Assembly (NCBI RefSeq): GCF_019900845.1
Contig: NZ_CP074570.1
Coordinates: 62,001-126,000, forward strand
DNA length: 64,000 bases
DNA from: Paraneptunicella aestuarii
GTDB taxonomy: Bacteria; Pseudomonadota; Gammaproteobacteria; Enterobacterales; Alteromonadaceae
Direction of reading: 5' to 3'
The translations under genes were made by a program, and so were the position numbers. Below are positions 25,248 through 33,811 of this stretch, piece by piece (the first letter of the stretch is position 1; every line of letters begins with the position of its first letter). The notes under the pieces were generated by a model. That model made no database searches, was not told where the DNA came from, and saw nothing but the letters and a program-made list of their open reading frames with translations.

Positions 25248-25988
25248 GTGAATATCAAAGTAACAAGGTCTCTGACTATAACGCTAACTTCTACCATAGT
25301 CACTTTGATTGCAGTATCAATTATGCTGCGTTTGGGGTTTTGGCAATTGCAGCGAGCGGAAGAAAAAGAACTGCGCTTGATTCAAATTGCCAAGAGAAAC
25401 GAACAACACCCAATGGGTCTGCACGACATTGATTGGTTGGGTAAAGAGCAAGATGTAAAAGTCAACTTTACAGGAATCTTGCTTAACGATCGGGTTTTCC
25501 TTTGGGACAATCGCGTTGTGAAAGGGCAAGTTGGCTATGAAGTGTTGGTGCCCGTTAGCACAAGTGAGGGGATTGTGTTAACCAAGTGGGGCTGGATAGC
25601 TGGCACAGGCTATCGTGATAAGCTGCCAGGCATCACATTGCCAAGTAGTGGAGAAGAAATTCAAAGCTTTAGTGGGGTGACATGGTTGCCCGGCAATAAT
25701 ATTTTTGTGCATGAAACGGCCACGACTGAATCAAGTTGGCCGATGGTGATACAGGAAGTCAATATTACCCAGATTGAGCAGTTGTTAGGTAAGCCTTTGT
25801 TACCCTTCGTGGTATCACTGGATTTGCCTGATGACAGTGGTTTTATAAATAACCACCATCCTGTGGTGATGCCGCCAGAGAAACACATTGCTTATGCAAT
25901 TCAGTGGTTTGGTTTGGCATTGGGATGTGTATTGGTATTTATCTTTGCAAGTATAAAAAAGAGTAAGAATGACAGATCAGAAGATTAA
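25248..25988 (+). CDS. SURF1 family cytochrome oxidase assembly protein
   Basis: Inner-membrane protein of 246 residues that helps insert haem A into subunit I. It has the two terminal membrane helices of the family, TLTSTIVTLIAVSIMLRLGFWQLQRAEEK at the N terminus and HIAYAIQWFGLALGCVLVFIFASIKK at the C terminus, with a periplasmic domain between. LGFWQLQRAEEKE and YAIQWFGLA are SURF1 signatures. The start is GTG at 25248. The end overlaps the next gene by 20 bases. It begins the second oxidase transcript (surf1, Sco-like, ctaA, ctaB, sco1). Confidence 0.92.
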   Translation: MNIKVTRSLTITLTSTIVTLIAVSIMLRLGFWQLQRAEEKELRLIQIAKRNEQHPMGLHDIDWLGKEQDVKVNFTGILLNDRVFLWDNRVVKGQVGYEVLVPVSTSEGIVLTKWGWIAGTGYRDKLPGITLPSSGEEIQSFSGVTWLPGNNIFVHETATTESSWPMVIQEVNITQIEQLLGKPLLPFVVSLDLPDDSGFINNHHPVVMPPEKHIAYAIQWFGLALGCVLVFIFASIKKSKNDRSED

Positions 25989-26535
25989 AGCTAATCGACG
26001 TATCATGCTGCTTTTGGCGGTGACTTTTATTGTGCCGGTCGTATTGGCGAAGTTTGCATTGGAAGGCGATTGGTTTAACCGAGCTGCAACGAATAAAGGC
26101 ACATTGATGCAACCCGCACTGGATTTTTCATTGCTTTATCCCGAGCGTGATAAGAAATGGTACATCAGCTTTATCACTGATAAACCTTGTGACTCTCAGT
26201 GTGAATTGGCTCTGTATAGCTTGAACCAGGTTTGGGTTGCATTGGGCAAAGAGCAAGACCGCGTTAATACAGCTGTCATCGTATCTGATAATGAACAAGC
26301 AGAAGTGGTTAAGCAAAGTGAGTTCGCTCATCACTTAACAATTTCTCAGGTTGATAAGGCGACGATGGAACAAGTGTTCCAGAAAGAGCCTATTAATGGA
26401 CTATTTATTGTCGACGCACTGGGCAACATCATTTTGCGTTACCCATTGAACGAAGAAAAACAACAAGCGGTTCTGAAAAGTCGCGATATTCTCGCTGATA
26501 TGCGAAAGCTATTGAAATTGTCTCGTATAGGCTAG
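25969..26535 (+). CDS. Sco-like membrane-anchored protein with CxxxC
   Basis: A 188-residue protein with one N-terminal membrane helix (IMLLLAVTFIVPVVLAKF) and a periplasmic thioredoxin-like domain. A CxxxC motif (Cys74-Asp-Ser-Gln-Cys78) follows WYISFITDKP. This matches in layout, and even in residue number, the Cys74/Cys78 of the Sco1 protein at the end of this cluster. The later His that completes the copper site of Sco proteins is not seen: the equivalent stretch reads GLFIVDALGNIILRYPL. It may be a thiol reductase or redox partner for CuA assembly rather than a copper carrier. The start overlaps surf1, so it is part of the assembly operon. Confidence 0.75.
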   Translation: MTDQKIKANRRIMLLLAVTFIVPVVLAKFALEGDWFNRAATNKGTLMQPALDFSLLYPERDKKWYISFITDKPCDSQCELALYSLNQVWVALGKEQDRVNTAVIVSDNEQAEVVKQSEFAHHLTISQVDKATMEQVFQKEPINGLFIVDALGNIILRYPLNEEKQQAVLKSRDILADMRKLLKLSRIG

Positions 26536-26545
26536 GGGTGAGCTA

Positions 26546-27520
26546 ATGAAAAAATTGGTACTGGCAAGTATTATTCTTGCATTTGTTGTGGTCATCCTCG
26601 GGGCTTATACCCGCTTGTCGGATGCTGGATTAGGCTGTCCTGATTGGCCTGGTTGTTATGGCAAAATGTTAGTTCCATCTCACCCTGAGGCTGTGGATGC
26701 CGCAGAAATGGCTTATCCTGAGCGTCCTCTGGAAGCACACAAAGCCTGGAAGGAAATGGTACATCGCTATTTTGCCGGCGCTTTGGGGTTGTTTATTCTG
26801 GCAATTGCCTTAATGAGTATCAGAGTCGGGCATGGCAAACCTTTTAAGCTTCCTCTCGTATTGTTGGGGCTGGTTATTTTTCAGGCTGCATTGGGGATGT
26901 GGACAGTCACAATGAATTTAATGCCGGCAGTGGTGATGGGGCATTTGCTCGGCGGGTTTAGTGTTTTCTCACTGTTATTCCTTTTGTATTTAAGACTGAA
27001 AAATTTCCGTATTCCCGGTGGGGATTATCCCGCACGAAGATTAACCAAATATGCCACTATTGGCCTGTTTGTATTGGTAGGGCAAATTGCCCTTGGCGGA
27101 TGGACATCGGCAAACTATGCGGCTTTAGCTTGCACTCAATTACCCATCTGTGAAGGCAATTGGGTGGAGCGTCTGGATTTTGCTGATGCATTGAGTATTC
27201 CTGTGGCTGATGATTACGAGTTTGGTAAGCATAGCTATGAAGGGCGTATGACGATGCACATTATGCATCGCTTCGGTGCCATTGTGACCTTTATCTATTT
27301 GTGCTGGTTGGGTCTGAAGTTATATACAAAGGCTGCATCTGATATGGTGAAAACTCAGGCTGCTGTGATGACCTTTATACTTGGAGTGCAAGTTTTATTA
27401 GGTATAAGCAATGTGGTATTTAAATTACCCATTTGGGTGGCGGTAATGCATAATGGCGTTGCTGCACTCCTGCTGCTTACGCTCGTATTAATTAACTATA
27501 CCCTGTACCGTAAAACATAA
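26546..27520 (+). CDS. ctaA: Haem A synthase (CtaA/COX15)
   Basis: Oxidises the methyl group of haem O to make haem A for the oxidase. The 324-residue protein has about eight membrane helices in two four-helix halves. GAYTRLSDAGLGCPDWPGCYGKM near 19-41 is the first family signature. The haem-ligand histidines are in EMVHRYFAGALGL near 75, VVMGHLLGGF near 132, MHIMHRFGAIV near 240 and VAVMHNGVAALLL near 305. It is followed 12 bases later by ctaB, which makes its substrate haem O. Confidence 0.96.
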   Translation: MKKLVLASIILAFVVVILGAYTRLSDAGLGCPDWPGCYGKMLVPSHPEAVDAAEMAYPERPLEAHKAWKEMVHRYFAGALGLFILAIALMSIRVGHGKPFKLPLVLLGLVIFQAALGMWTVTMNLMPAVVMGHLLGGFSVFSLLFLLYLRLKNFRIPGGDYPARRLTKYATIGLFVLVGQIALGGWTSANYAALACTQLPICEGNWVERLDFADALSIPVADDYEFGKHSYEGRMTMHIMHRFGAIVTFIYLCWLGLKLYTKAASDMVKTQAAVMTFILGVQVLLGISNVVFKLPIWVAVMHNGVAALLLLTLVLINYTLYRKT

Positions 27521-27532
27521 GGATCTAATCTG

Positions 27533-28450
27533 ATGCAAAAAGTCGTCGGCGCAGATCAAGCCGCAACCAAAGATTCACAATCGCCCTCGTGGCGCGATTA
27601 TTACGAAATGACCAAGCCCAAAGTGGTGCTGATGTTATTGCTTACCGCATTGGTGGGCATGTGTCTGGCTGTGGAAGGTGCTCTGGATTTGCAGCTTTTG
27701 GTTGCAGGTCTTTTAGGTATTGGCATGCTGTCCTCTTCAGCGGCTGTGATTAACCATGTCGTTGACCATAAGATCGATGCTCAAATGGCGAGAACGAACA
27801 AGCGTCCTGTTCCAAATGGACGGGTAACACCTGTGCGAGCGCTACTTTTCGCATTTGGTTTATGCGTTGTTGGCTACGTTATTTTGGAAGTATTTGTTAA
27901 CCGTCTTACCGCGTTACTTACCTTGGCTAGCCTGGTGGGCTATGCGGTTATTTATACCATGTACCTGAAACGTGCAACGCCACAGAATATAGTAATTGGT
28001 GGCTTGGCTGGTGCAGCACCTCCTTTACTCGGCTGGACTACCATGACTGGCGAAGTGCATTCACATGCATTGCTGCTGGTTTTGATTGTTTTCACCTGGA
28101 CACCCCCTCACTTCTGGGCGCTGGCTGTTCATAGAGTGGAAGACTATTCAAAAGCTGATGTGCCAATGTTGCCAGTAACTCATGGTGTTGAGTTCACGAA
28201 AACCTCTATTTTGTTGTACACCATTCTTTTGTTTGTGATTTGCTTACTGCCTTATCTGGTTGGTATGTCTGGTGTCATCTATTTACTGGGCGTAACCGTG
28301 CTTAATGGCATGTTTTTGTATTATGCGTGGAAGATGAAGTTTGCATCGACAGAGAAAACAGCTATGTCTACGTTTAAGTTCTCTATCCTGCATTTGATGG
28401 TGTTGTATGTTATTTTGCTGGTGGATCATTACATTAAAATAACGCTTTAG
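27533..28450 (+). CDS. ctaB: Protohaem IX farnesyltransferase (haem O synthase)
   Basis: Adds a farnesyl group to haem B. The 305-residue protein belongs to the UbiA prenyltransferase superfamily. The first Asp-rich motif is [23 protein letters not shown] near 79, and the second region is [32 protein letters not shown] near 190-220. About eight to nine membrane spans are visible. An N-terminal polar extension of about 20 residues precedes [13 protein letters not shown]. It supplies haem O to ctaA immediately upstream. Confidence 0.96.
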   Translation: MQKVVGADQAATKDSQSPSWRDYYEMTKPKVVLMLLLTALVGMCLAVEGALDLQLLVAGLLGIGMLSSSAAVINHVVDHKIDAQMARTNKRPVPNGRVTPVRALLFAFGLCVVGYVILEVFVNRLTALLTLASLVGYAVIYTMYLKRATPQNIVIGGLAGAAPPLLGWTTMTGEVHSHALLLVLIVFTWTPPHFWALAVHRVEDYSKADVPMLPVTHGVEFTKTSILLYTILLFVICLLPYLVGMSGVIYLLGVTVLNGMFLYYAWKMKFASTEKTAMSTFKFSILHLMVLYVILLVDHYIKITL

Positions 28451-28494
28451 GCTGAAGCCAAAAGTAAAAGATACAAAGTAAAAGACAATATATC

Positions 28495-29133
28495 GTGAAA
28501 AACATACTCTTAATTTTACTCGCTATTATTGGGTTAGCCGGAGGAGTCTATCTGGCTAACCATTTGAATCAACCTCAAGATCCTCAGTTTGCTCAGCTCT
28601 ATCCTCAGGCCAGGGCGTTAAATGATGTGCATTTAACCAATCAACATGGTGAGTTGATCGATGCTAAGTGGTTTGAAGGAAAATGGACGTTAACGTTTGT
28701 TGGCTATACCTATTGCCCGGATATTTGCCCGACGACACTAGCTGAACTGAAATCTATTTATCCGCAATTGAAGCAGATTGAATCAGAGTTCCCAGTACAG
28801 ATTTTGTTTTTATCGGTGGATCCAAAGCGCGATACCATTCCACGCTTGAAGGAATATGTGGATTTCTTTAATCCTGAATTTATTGCTGCGACTGCGGAGC
28901 ACAAATTCCTGTTCCCCGTGGTGAGAGCGATGGGAATGATGTACTCCATGAGCGATAGCACTGAGAACAACGATTACCTTGTTGATCATAGTGCGTCTAT
29001 CGTCATTATTAATCCTGATGCTCAAGTGGTTGGGCGCTTTGTTCCTGTGAATGAGCCCGGCAAAATAGCTATCAGTGATGGTGAGCAAATTCTAGCGGAT
29101 ATGCCTATCGTGATAGGCAATTATCACAAGTAG
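28495..29133 (+). CDS. Sco1/SenC copper chaperone of cytochrome oxidase
   Basis: Periplasmic, membrane-anchored thioredoxin-fold protein that delivers copper to the CuA site. The 212-residue protein has an N-terminal helix (ILLILLAIIGLAGGVYLAN), the copper-binding motif YTYCPDICPTTL with Cys74 and Cys78, VDPKRDT near 104, and the third ligand His165 in DHSASIVIINP. The start is GTG at 28495. A short direct repeat (AAAGTAAAAGA at 28461-28471 and 28475-28485) lies between it and ctaB. It is the last gene of the oxidase assembly run. Confidence 0.95.
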   Translation: MKNILLILLAIIGLAGGVYLANHLNQPQDPQFAQLYPQARALNDVHLTNQHGELIDAKWFEGKWTLTFVGYTYCPDICPTTLAELKSIYPQLKQIESEFPVQILFLSVDPKRDTIPRLKEYVDFFNPEFIAATAEHKFLFPVVRAMGMMYSMSDSTENNDYLVDHSASIVIINPDAQVVGRFVPVNEPGKIAISDGEQILADMPIVIGNYHK

Positions 29134-29141
29134 TAGCCAAG

Positions 29142-29164
29142 TGGCTGGATAACTAATCCAGCCA
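29142..29164. terminator. Inverted repeat at the converging ends of sco1 and the deacetylase
   Basis: TGGCTGGAT (29142-29150) and ATCCAGCCA (29156-29164) form a perfect 9-bp stem with a 5-nt loop. The right arm is the coding end of the deacetylase gene. There is no T-run, so function as a shared terminator is likely but not certain. Confidence 0.4.
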
Positions 29165-30220
29165 ATCTCCTCGTTCAGTCGGTACGAAGAAAGGCTGCGA
29201 GTACCAATAGTAACGTTGTCTATTGGCTTTGCTCGGCGCAGTGCAATTCACTCTGGAACGTCCTGTTGGAAATTGTGCCGGCAATTCGATGTTCACAGTA
29301 TTCTCATTCCAGGTTAGTTCCAGAGTTTGGTTTTGATAAAAACAGGCTACCTGGCTTGGATAAATGTCATCCAGTTCTATTTTCAGAGTCCAGTCGGGGG
29401 TTTTGCCTTGAGCTGATAGCTCGGGGGAGTCAACGGAATTTTTGATAATAGGAAGCGCCAGACTGTTTAGTTTTACTTTGAGTGTTTTTAAGTTTCCATA
29501 TACCCCGGAAGCTGGGTAGCGAGGTAAAGCGGTAAAATCGCTTTGAGAAGAAACTGCACCAGAATGTTGCCCAAAGCCAACCAAATTTAGTTCTTTGACC
29601 AATTGTTGAATTTCCTGATTGTATTCTCCATAGGGATAGGCGATGTATCCTGGCGTCGAGCCTATGTAATCTTTGAGAATATCTTCTGCTAACAATATGT
29701 TGTTCTTATGGTTTTTCAGCCAGGTTTCACGGGAAACGTTTTCTGGCTGGTACAGCATGTGATCGTGACCAAGGTAGTGATTCGCAATCGATACACCTTC
29801 TTGTGACATTTGTTTTAGCTCTTCATGAGTCAGGAGATTTTTGCGTGTGCCAATAAGAATCGGGTTTACGAAGATGGTATAGGGAAAACCGTGGTATTTG
29901 AGTTGTGGATGAGCGTTTTCCAATATGTTTTTATAGCCATCATCAAAGGTTATGGCGACGGCATTGTCTGGTAGGGGAGAGTCTTTTTGTAATGCCTCAA
30001 TGACTTTCTGCAATGGTAGAACCGTATAGTTTTCAGCAATGTACTGCAAATGTTCACTAAACACTTCTGGGGTAACAGACGTTGAAGGCGGCATATCATT
30101 GCTAACATGATGATATTGCAGGATCACAGCTTGAGATTTGGCATAGCTGGTAAATGCTACTGTTGTGAGTAAAATCGCACTACTTAAGTACTTGATGACT
30201 AAAGAAAGCTGTTTGCGCAT
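29153..30220 (-). CDS. Secreted polysaccharide deacetylase
   Basis: A 355-residue exported protein (signal peptide ...LLTTVAFTSYAKS) with a NodB-type carbohydrate esterase 4 domain. YHHVS is near 36, the metal/catalytic TFDDGY is at 91-96, NHYLGHDHM supplies His148 and His152, and YIAYPYGEYNQE is near 195. The C-terminal 100 residues form a beta-rich extra domain with two cysteines (VACFYQ and RVNCTAP) probably joined by a disulfide. Substrates of the family include chitooligosaccharides, peptidoglycan and poly-N-acetylglucosamine. The context gives no clue which applies. It is monocistronic, convergent with sco1. Confidence 0.85.
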   Translation of the reverse strand: MRKQLSLVIKYLSSAILLTTVAFTSYAKSQAVILQYHHVSNDMPPSTSVTPEVFSEHLQYIAENYTVLPLQKVIEALQKDSPLPDNAVAITFDDGYKNILENAHPQLKYHGFPYTIFVNPILIGTRKNLLTHEELKQMSQEGVSIANHYLGHDHMLYQPENVSRETWLKNHKNNILLAEDILKDYIGSTPGYIAYPYGEYNQEIQQLVKELNLVGFGQHSGAVSSQSDFTALPRYPASGVYGNLKTLKVKLNSLALPIIKNSVDSPELSAQGKTPDWTLKIELDDIYPSQVACFYQNQTLELTWNENTVNIELPAQFPTGRSRVNCTAPSKANRQRYYWYSQPFFVPTERGDWLD

Positions 30221-30336
30221 TGAATGTCTCGTTACTTTTTATAGATGAAAGTTTATAAATGAAAGTGGTTGAGTATAGGGGGTATCGTAAATAACCCTCC
30301 TAACTTCGACGAATAATAATCCCAAGGTTAAATCAA

Positions 30337-31638
30337 ATGATACTCTCGATGCAAAGTCGTCGTATTTTTTCTCTCGCCATCCCGATGATCATTAGCAATA
30401 TTAGCACGCCTTTAATTGGAATGGTTGATACGGCTGTTGTTGGGCATATGGATAATGCGGGCTATCTTGCGGGAGTGGCTTTGGGGTCGCTGATTTTAAC
30501 CCAAATATATTGGATTTGCGGTTTTTTGCGAATGTCTGCGACTGGGCTATCCGCGGAAGCGAAGGGAATGATGGATAATGGGCTGGCTGCGCAGGTTTGG
30601 ATCCAAACAGTGGGCTTGGGTTTGATACTTGGGCTCATGATAGTGCTGTTGCAGTGGCCTTTGTTAAGTGCTGGTTTATGGCTTTCTGATGCTAATGAAG
30701 GCATTCAGAGTGCGGCCTCTGAATACTTTTATATTCGAGTGTGGAGCGCTCCCGTTGCGCTAATGAACATGGCGATGATTGGCTGGTTGGTTGGGCAGCA
30801 ACAACACAAGTTCATCATGTGGATTCAAATTATCGCCAATATCCTCAATGCTGTTTTGGATCTTATCTTTGTTTATGGCTTGGATCTTGGTGTTTCTGGT
30901 GTGGCGTTAGCCAGCGTTTTTGCTGAACTAAGCATTTTCTGTTTATCAATTTTGTTTGTGTTTAGGAAGCAGCTATTAGAGCGAGCAGCAATAGTCTGGC
31001 GTTTAACGGCGATGAAACGCTTGTTATCTCTCAATGCTGATATGTTAGTGCGGAACCTGGCACTGCAATTATGTTTGGCCTTTATAACCTATAAAGGCAT
31101 TGCTCTCGGAGATACTATTGCAGCAACCAATGCCATATTGATGCAGTTTTTTGTGTTGATTGCATTGGGGTTGGATGGCTTGGCTTATGCGACAGAAGCC
31201 TTAATTGGCGAAGCAAAAGGCCAAAAGAATCATTCTTCGATTAAAGCGACGGTGTTCTATGGGCTAGTCTGGTCTAGTGTTTTTGCGCTTATTTATACTC
31301 TTATCTTTGCATTGTTTGGTGAGGTAATCGTCGTTTTGTTAACGGATATTCCTTCTCTACAAGCTTCCGCCAATGAATACTTTATTCTGGTGCTACTGCT
31401 CCCCATTGTTGCTCATTGGTGTTTTCTATTGGATGGCGTTTACATTGGACTGACCAATGCCAGGGTCATGCGTAATAGCATGTTGGTCTGTATGCTGCTT
31501 TTCTTTTTCCCCACCTGGTTTTATCTGTCAGTGTATGAGAACTGGGGGTTATGGATTAGTTTTTTTGTTTTCCTTGGCCTGAGAGGAATAACGCTAGGGG
31601 GGCATCTGTATTGGAGTCTAGGCAAAGCAACAAGCTAG
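30337..31638 (+). CDS. MATE family efflux transporter (DinF type)
   Basis: A 433-residue cation-coupled multidrug/toxin exporter with twelve predicted helices in two homologous halves. The N terminus reads IFSLAIPMIISNISTPLIGMVDTAVVGHM, a clear MATE/DinF signature. The second-half counterpart starts MKRLLSLNADMLVRNLALQLCLAF. It is close to E. coli DinF in character. In E. coli dinF follows lexA in one SOS operon, while here it is about 10 kb away and has no visible SOS box. The stop overlaps the converging HAD gene by 4 bases. Confidence 0.88.
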   Translation: MILSMQSRRIFSLAIPMIISNISTPLIGMVDTAVVGHMDNAGYLAGVALGSLILTQIYWICGFLRMSATGLSAEAKGMMDNGLAAQVWIQTVGLGLILGLMIVLLQWPLLSAGLWLSDANEGIQSAASEYFYIRVWSAPVALMNMAMIGWLVGQQQHKFIMWIQIIANILNAVLDLIFVYGLDLGVSGVALASVFAELSIFCLSILFVFRKQLLERAAIVWRLTAMKRLLSLNADMLVRNLALQLCLAFITYKGIALGDTIAATNAILMQFFVLIALGLDGLAYATEALIGEAKGQKNHSSIKATVFYGLVWSSVFALIYTLIFALFGEVIVVLLTDIPSLQASANEYFILVLLLPIVAHWCFLLDGVYIGLTNARVMRNSMLVCMLLFFFPTWFYLSVYENWGLWISFFVFLGLRGITLGGHLYWSLGKATS

Positions 31639-32537
31639 AATATTTTCAGCCAATCCTGCTTCATATCCATAACATGCCAGCCATGCTGCTTGGCCATTTC
31701 AAGCGTACTAGTGCCTAAGTCCCATAATGGATCAGGGCTGTAAGCATATTCGCGGACTTCATCGGTATGATGGATTAACATTGAGAGCGTATTTGGCACC
31801 TGACTTGTCCATTGCAGCATTTCTCTATCGCCGTGGCTATTGCCAAAAGCGGCAATTGGTTGTTTTCCTATCACGCGTTCAATCGCTCTTACTTTGGCTG
31901 GGCCATCGTCGAAATAAAAAGGAATGGGCTCTAGTGTTAGGCACAATTCGCTGCCTTGGTTGCCTAATGCTGTGCGTAAACTGCTGCCAATAATACATTG
32001 ACTATCAATACCATAAATATCAGGACTCCAGGGACGCACGAAATCACTTGTCCCGCCTGTTACTATGAAGCATTTGAACTGATTTTTATGAAATAACTGC
32101 AATACTTCCAGCATGGGCTGGTAGGCCGTTTTTGTATAAAGGCAATGGAAGCGGGGGTGTTGAGCTGTGCTTATCCAGTCAATAACATGTTGGCGATACT
32201 GGCTAGTCGTTAAGCCTTCATGAGCATATCCAAATAATTTATGCATGTCGTCCATTACGTCATTAACGGTATGCTCAAAAGAGTCTTTTAACTTACCAAG
32301 GAAAGAGTGATGTTCAGTTGATGCTGCAGGATGTAGGTTGAAGCTATCCCAAATGAAAGTGACTTGCGTATTCATGGGTTTTTCAACCCATAATGTTCCA
32401 TCATTATCAAATACGGCGATCCTGTTTTCCGGTTCCACATATTGAGTAGAACCGGGGCTGCAAGTAGCATCGACAAACTCCAAAATAGCTTGCTTACATT
32501 GGCCGTCAGCCCAGGATGCTAGTTCAGAGTGAGTCAT
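31635..32537 (-). CDS. HAD superfamily hydrolase
   Basis: A 300-residue haloacid-dehalogenase-fold phosphatase. Motif I is AVFDNDGTLW with the nucleophile Asp44 and acid Asp46. Motif II is FIVTGGTSDFV near 156. Motif IV is AAFGNSHGDREML near 240 (GNSxGD). A cap region of about 90 residues lies between motifs I and II. It resembles the phosphoserine-phosphatase-like branch. The substrate is unknown. The ATG at 32537 is preferred to a TTG 6 bases earlier. It follows an unrecognised membrane protein after 19 bases on the same strand and probably shares its transcript. Confidence 0.8.
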   Translation of the reverse strand: MTHSELASWADGQCKQAILEFVDATCSPGSTQYVEPENRIAVFDNDGTLWVEKPMNTQVTFIWDSFNLHPAASTEHHSFLGKLKDSFEHTVNDVMDDMHKLFGYAHEGLTTSQYRQHVIDWISTAQHPRFHCLYTKTAYQPMLEVLQLFHKNQFKCFIVTGGTSDFVRPWSPDIYGIDSQCIIGSSLRTALGNQGSELCLTLEPIPFYFDDGPAKVRAIERVIGKQPIAAFGNSHGDREMLQWTSQVPNTLSMLIHHTDEVREYAYSPDPLWDLGTSTLEMAKQHGWHVMDMKQDWLKIF

Positions 32538-32556
32538 AATCAATAAAGCGTTGCCG

Positions 32557-33717
32557 CTATTGTTGTTCCAAATTGGGTTTGAGCTCTATGTCGGTGTTAA
32601 ATCCAAAGAGGACACCAGCCCAGATAAAGGTTTGGCAAACCAGAACACCAAAGGGGATGTAACCGAAATAGCCAAGTAGTGGCATATCACTGAATATAAA
32701 GATCACATCAACATAGGGAATGTTGTAGTCCCAGTAATTCGGATTTGTGGGCGTATGAATGCCTAACCCTACACTGCCATAATTCCAAAATTCCCAGACA
32801 AATCCATTGAATAAAGAAGCCAAGCCCATAAGAACACCGTCACTCCAGTCTCCTCGTTGAGCAATATTTAAAAAGGTATTTTGGATATTGCAGTTGATGA
32901 GTACGCCTGAAAGTACAGCGAATGGGCCAATCCATACAACCCAAAAGAATGGATAAGGCCAGATGACCATGGCGGCTATGAGAATAGAACCTAGAGATAT
33001 CAACGCATTTCCGGACACTTTCATCTTTGGTCCATTTTGATAACGAGCCGGAAAGTTGGGGAAGGTTTTGAAAAGCGAATACCACTCGAAAAAAACCACA
33101 GTAATGGTGCCATAGGTGACAAGAAACTCTATGGTCAGAGTGAGGTGAGACCAAGGAGCGTCATTTGCCTGTGGATAATACCAATTACCCAAAACAAAAT
33201 AATCGTAGAATTCAAAATATACCCAGCCGCCAATCGATACAATGTAAGCCATGAACATGGTGATAGGTTTACTATGAAGTAAGGACACGCCATTGTTTCG
33301 ATGAAAAACAATACCATCCAAAAATAGAATGAATCCCCACCAAAGTGGTGTGAATGACCAATATACCAACTCACCAAAAGCCGTTGAGTGGCTCCACATC
33401 AATCCCCAAAAGAATATCATTATGATGGTTCCGAGCCAGAACCACCAAGGGAAAGGGGCTTTTTGATTCGGCATCTTTATTGGTACTCCGCCCTTGAAAC
33501 CGAAGTGCTTTGGAAACAACAAAAACCAGGTAAAAGCAAAGCAAAATAAAAATAATGCGATGAAAATAGGTAGGTTGAACCCCGGTGTTTCCTTTGAAGA
33601 AAACGTGGGTGGAAAGAGACCAAATCCCGGAGGTAAATGATCAGGGTATACCACGTATGAGATCATTAAGGGCAGGGTAATTGTAAATATGACAGGCCAG
33701 AGCAGTTTTAACTTCAT
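32557..33717 (-). CDS. Aromatic-rich polytopic membrane protein of unknown function
   Basis: A 386-residue protein with about ten hydrophobic spans and an unusually high content of Trp, Phe and Tyr. I do not recognise the family. Visible features are an N-terminal helix, a periplasmic-looking PPGFGLFPPTFSSKETPGFN, then WWFWLGTIIMIFFWGLMWSH, YFEFYDYFVLGNWYYPQ near 180, and FNGFVWEFWNYGSVGLG near 325 with conserved-looking acidic residues inside membrane spans. The ATG at 33717 is chosen for its GGAGAAG ribosome site. It lies between a TonB receptor gene and a HAD hydrolase gene, all on one strand, but a hairpin separates it from the receptor gene. Confidence 0.7.
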   Translation of the reverse strand: MKLKLLWPVIFTITLPLMISYVVYPDHLPPGFGLFPPTFSSKETPGFNLPIFIALFLFCFAFTWFLLFPKHFGFKGGVPIKMPNQKAPFPWWFWLGTIIMIFFWGLMWSHSTAFGELVYWSFTPLWWGFILFLDGIVFHRNNGVSLLHSKPITMFMAYIVSIGGWVYFEFYDYFVLGNWYYPQANDAPWSHLTLTIEFLVTYGTITVVFFEWYSLFKTFPNFPARYQNGPKMKVSGNALISLGSILIAAMVIWPYPFFWVVWIGPFAVLSGVLINCNIQNTFLNIAQRGDWSDGVLMGLASLFNGFVWEFWNYGSVGLGIHTPTNPNYWDYNIPYVDVIFIFSDMPLLGYFGYIPFGVLVCQTFIWAGVLFGFNTDIELKPNLEQQ

Positions 33718-33737
33718 GTTTGTTCTTCTCCAATAAA

Positions 33738-33759
33738 GAGGCACCTGATTAGGTGCCTC
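33738..33759 (-). terminator. Attenuator-like hairpin between the TonB receptor and membrane-protein genes
   Basis: GAGGCACCT (33738-33746) and AGGTGCCTC (33751-33759) form a perfect 9-bp GC-rich stem with a 4-nt loop. On the minus strand TTTATTGG follows, giving a short U-run. It lies 52 bases past the receptor stop and ends 20 bases before the next start, so it should reduce read-through into the membrane-protein and HAD genes. Confidence 0.65.
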
Positions 33760-33811
33760 ATATCCTTTAGTCAACCTGATAACTACCTAGCCATTTAAAA
33801 GGCCAGGGCGA

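Noticed and set aside
28461..28485. Tandem AAAGTAAAAGA repeats before sco1 as a regulatory site
   Set aside because: Only two copies, low complexity and no symmetry. Mentioned with the gene only.
30337..31638. DinF-type exporter as an SOS-controlled gene
   Set aside because: No CTGT-N8-ACAG match was found in the 116 bases before the gene.
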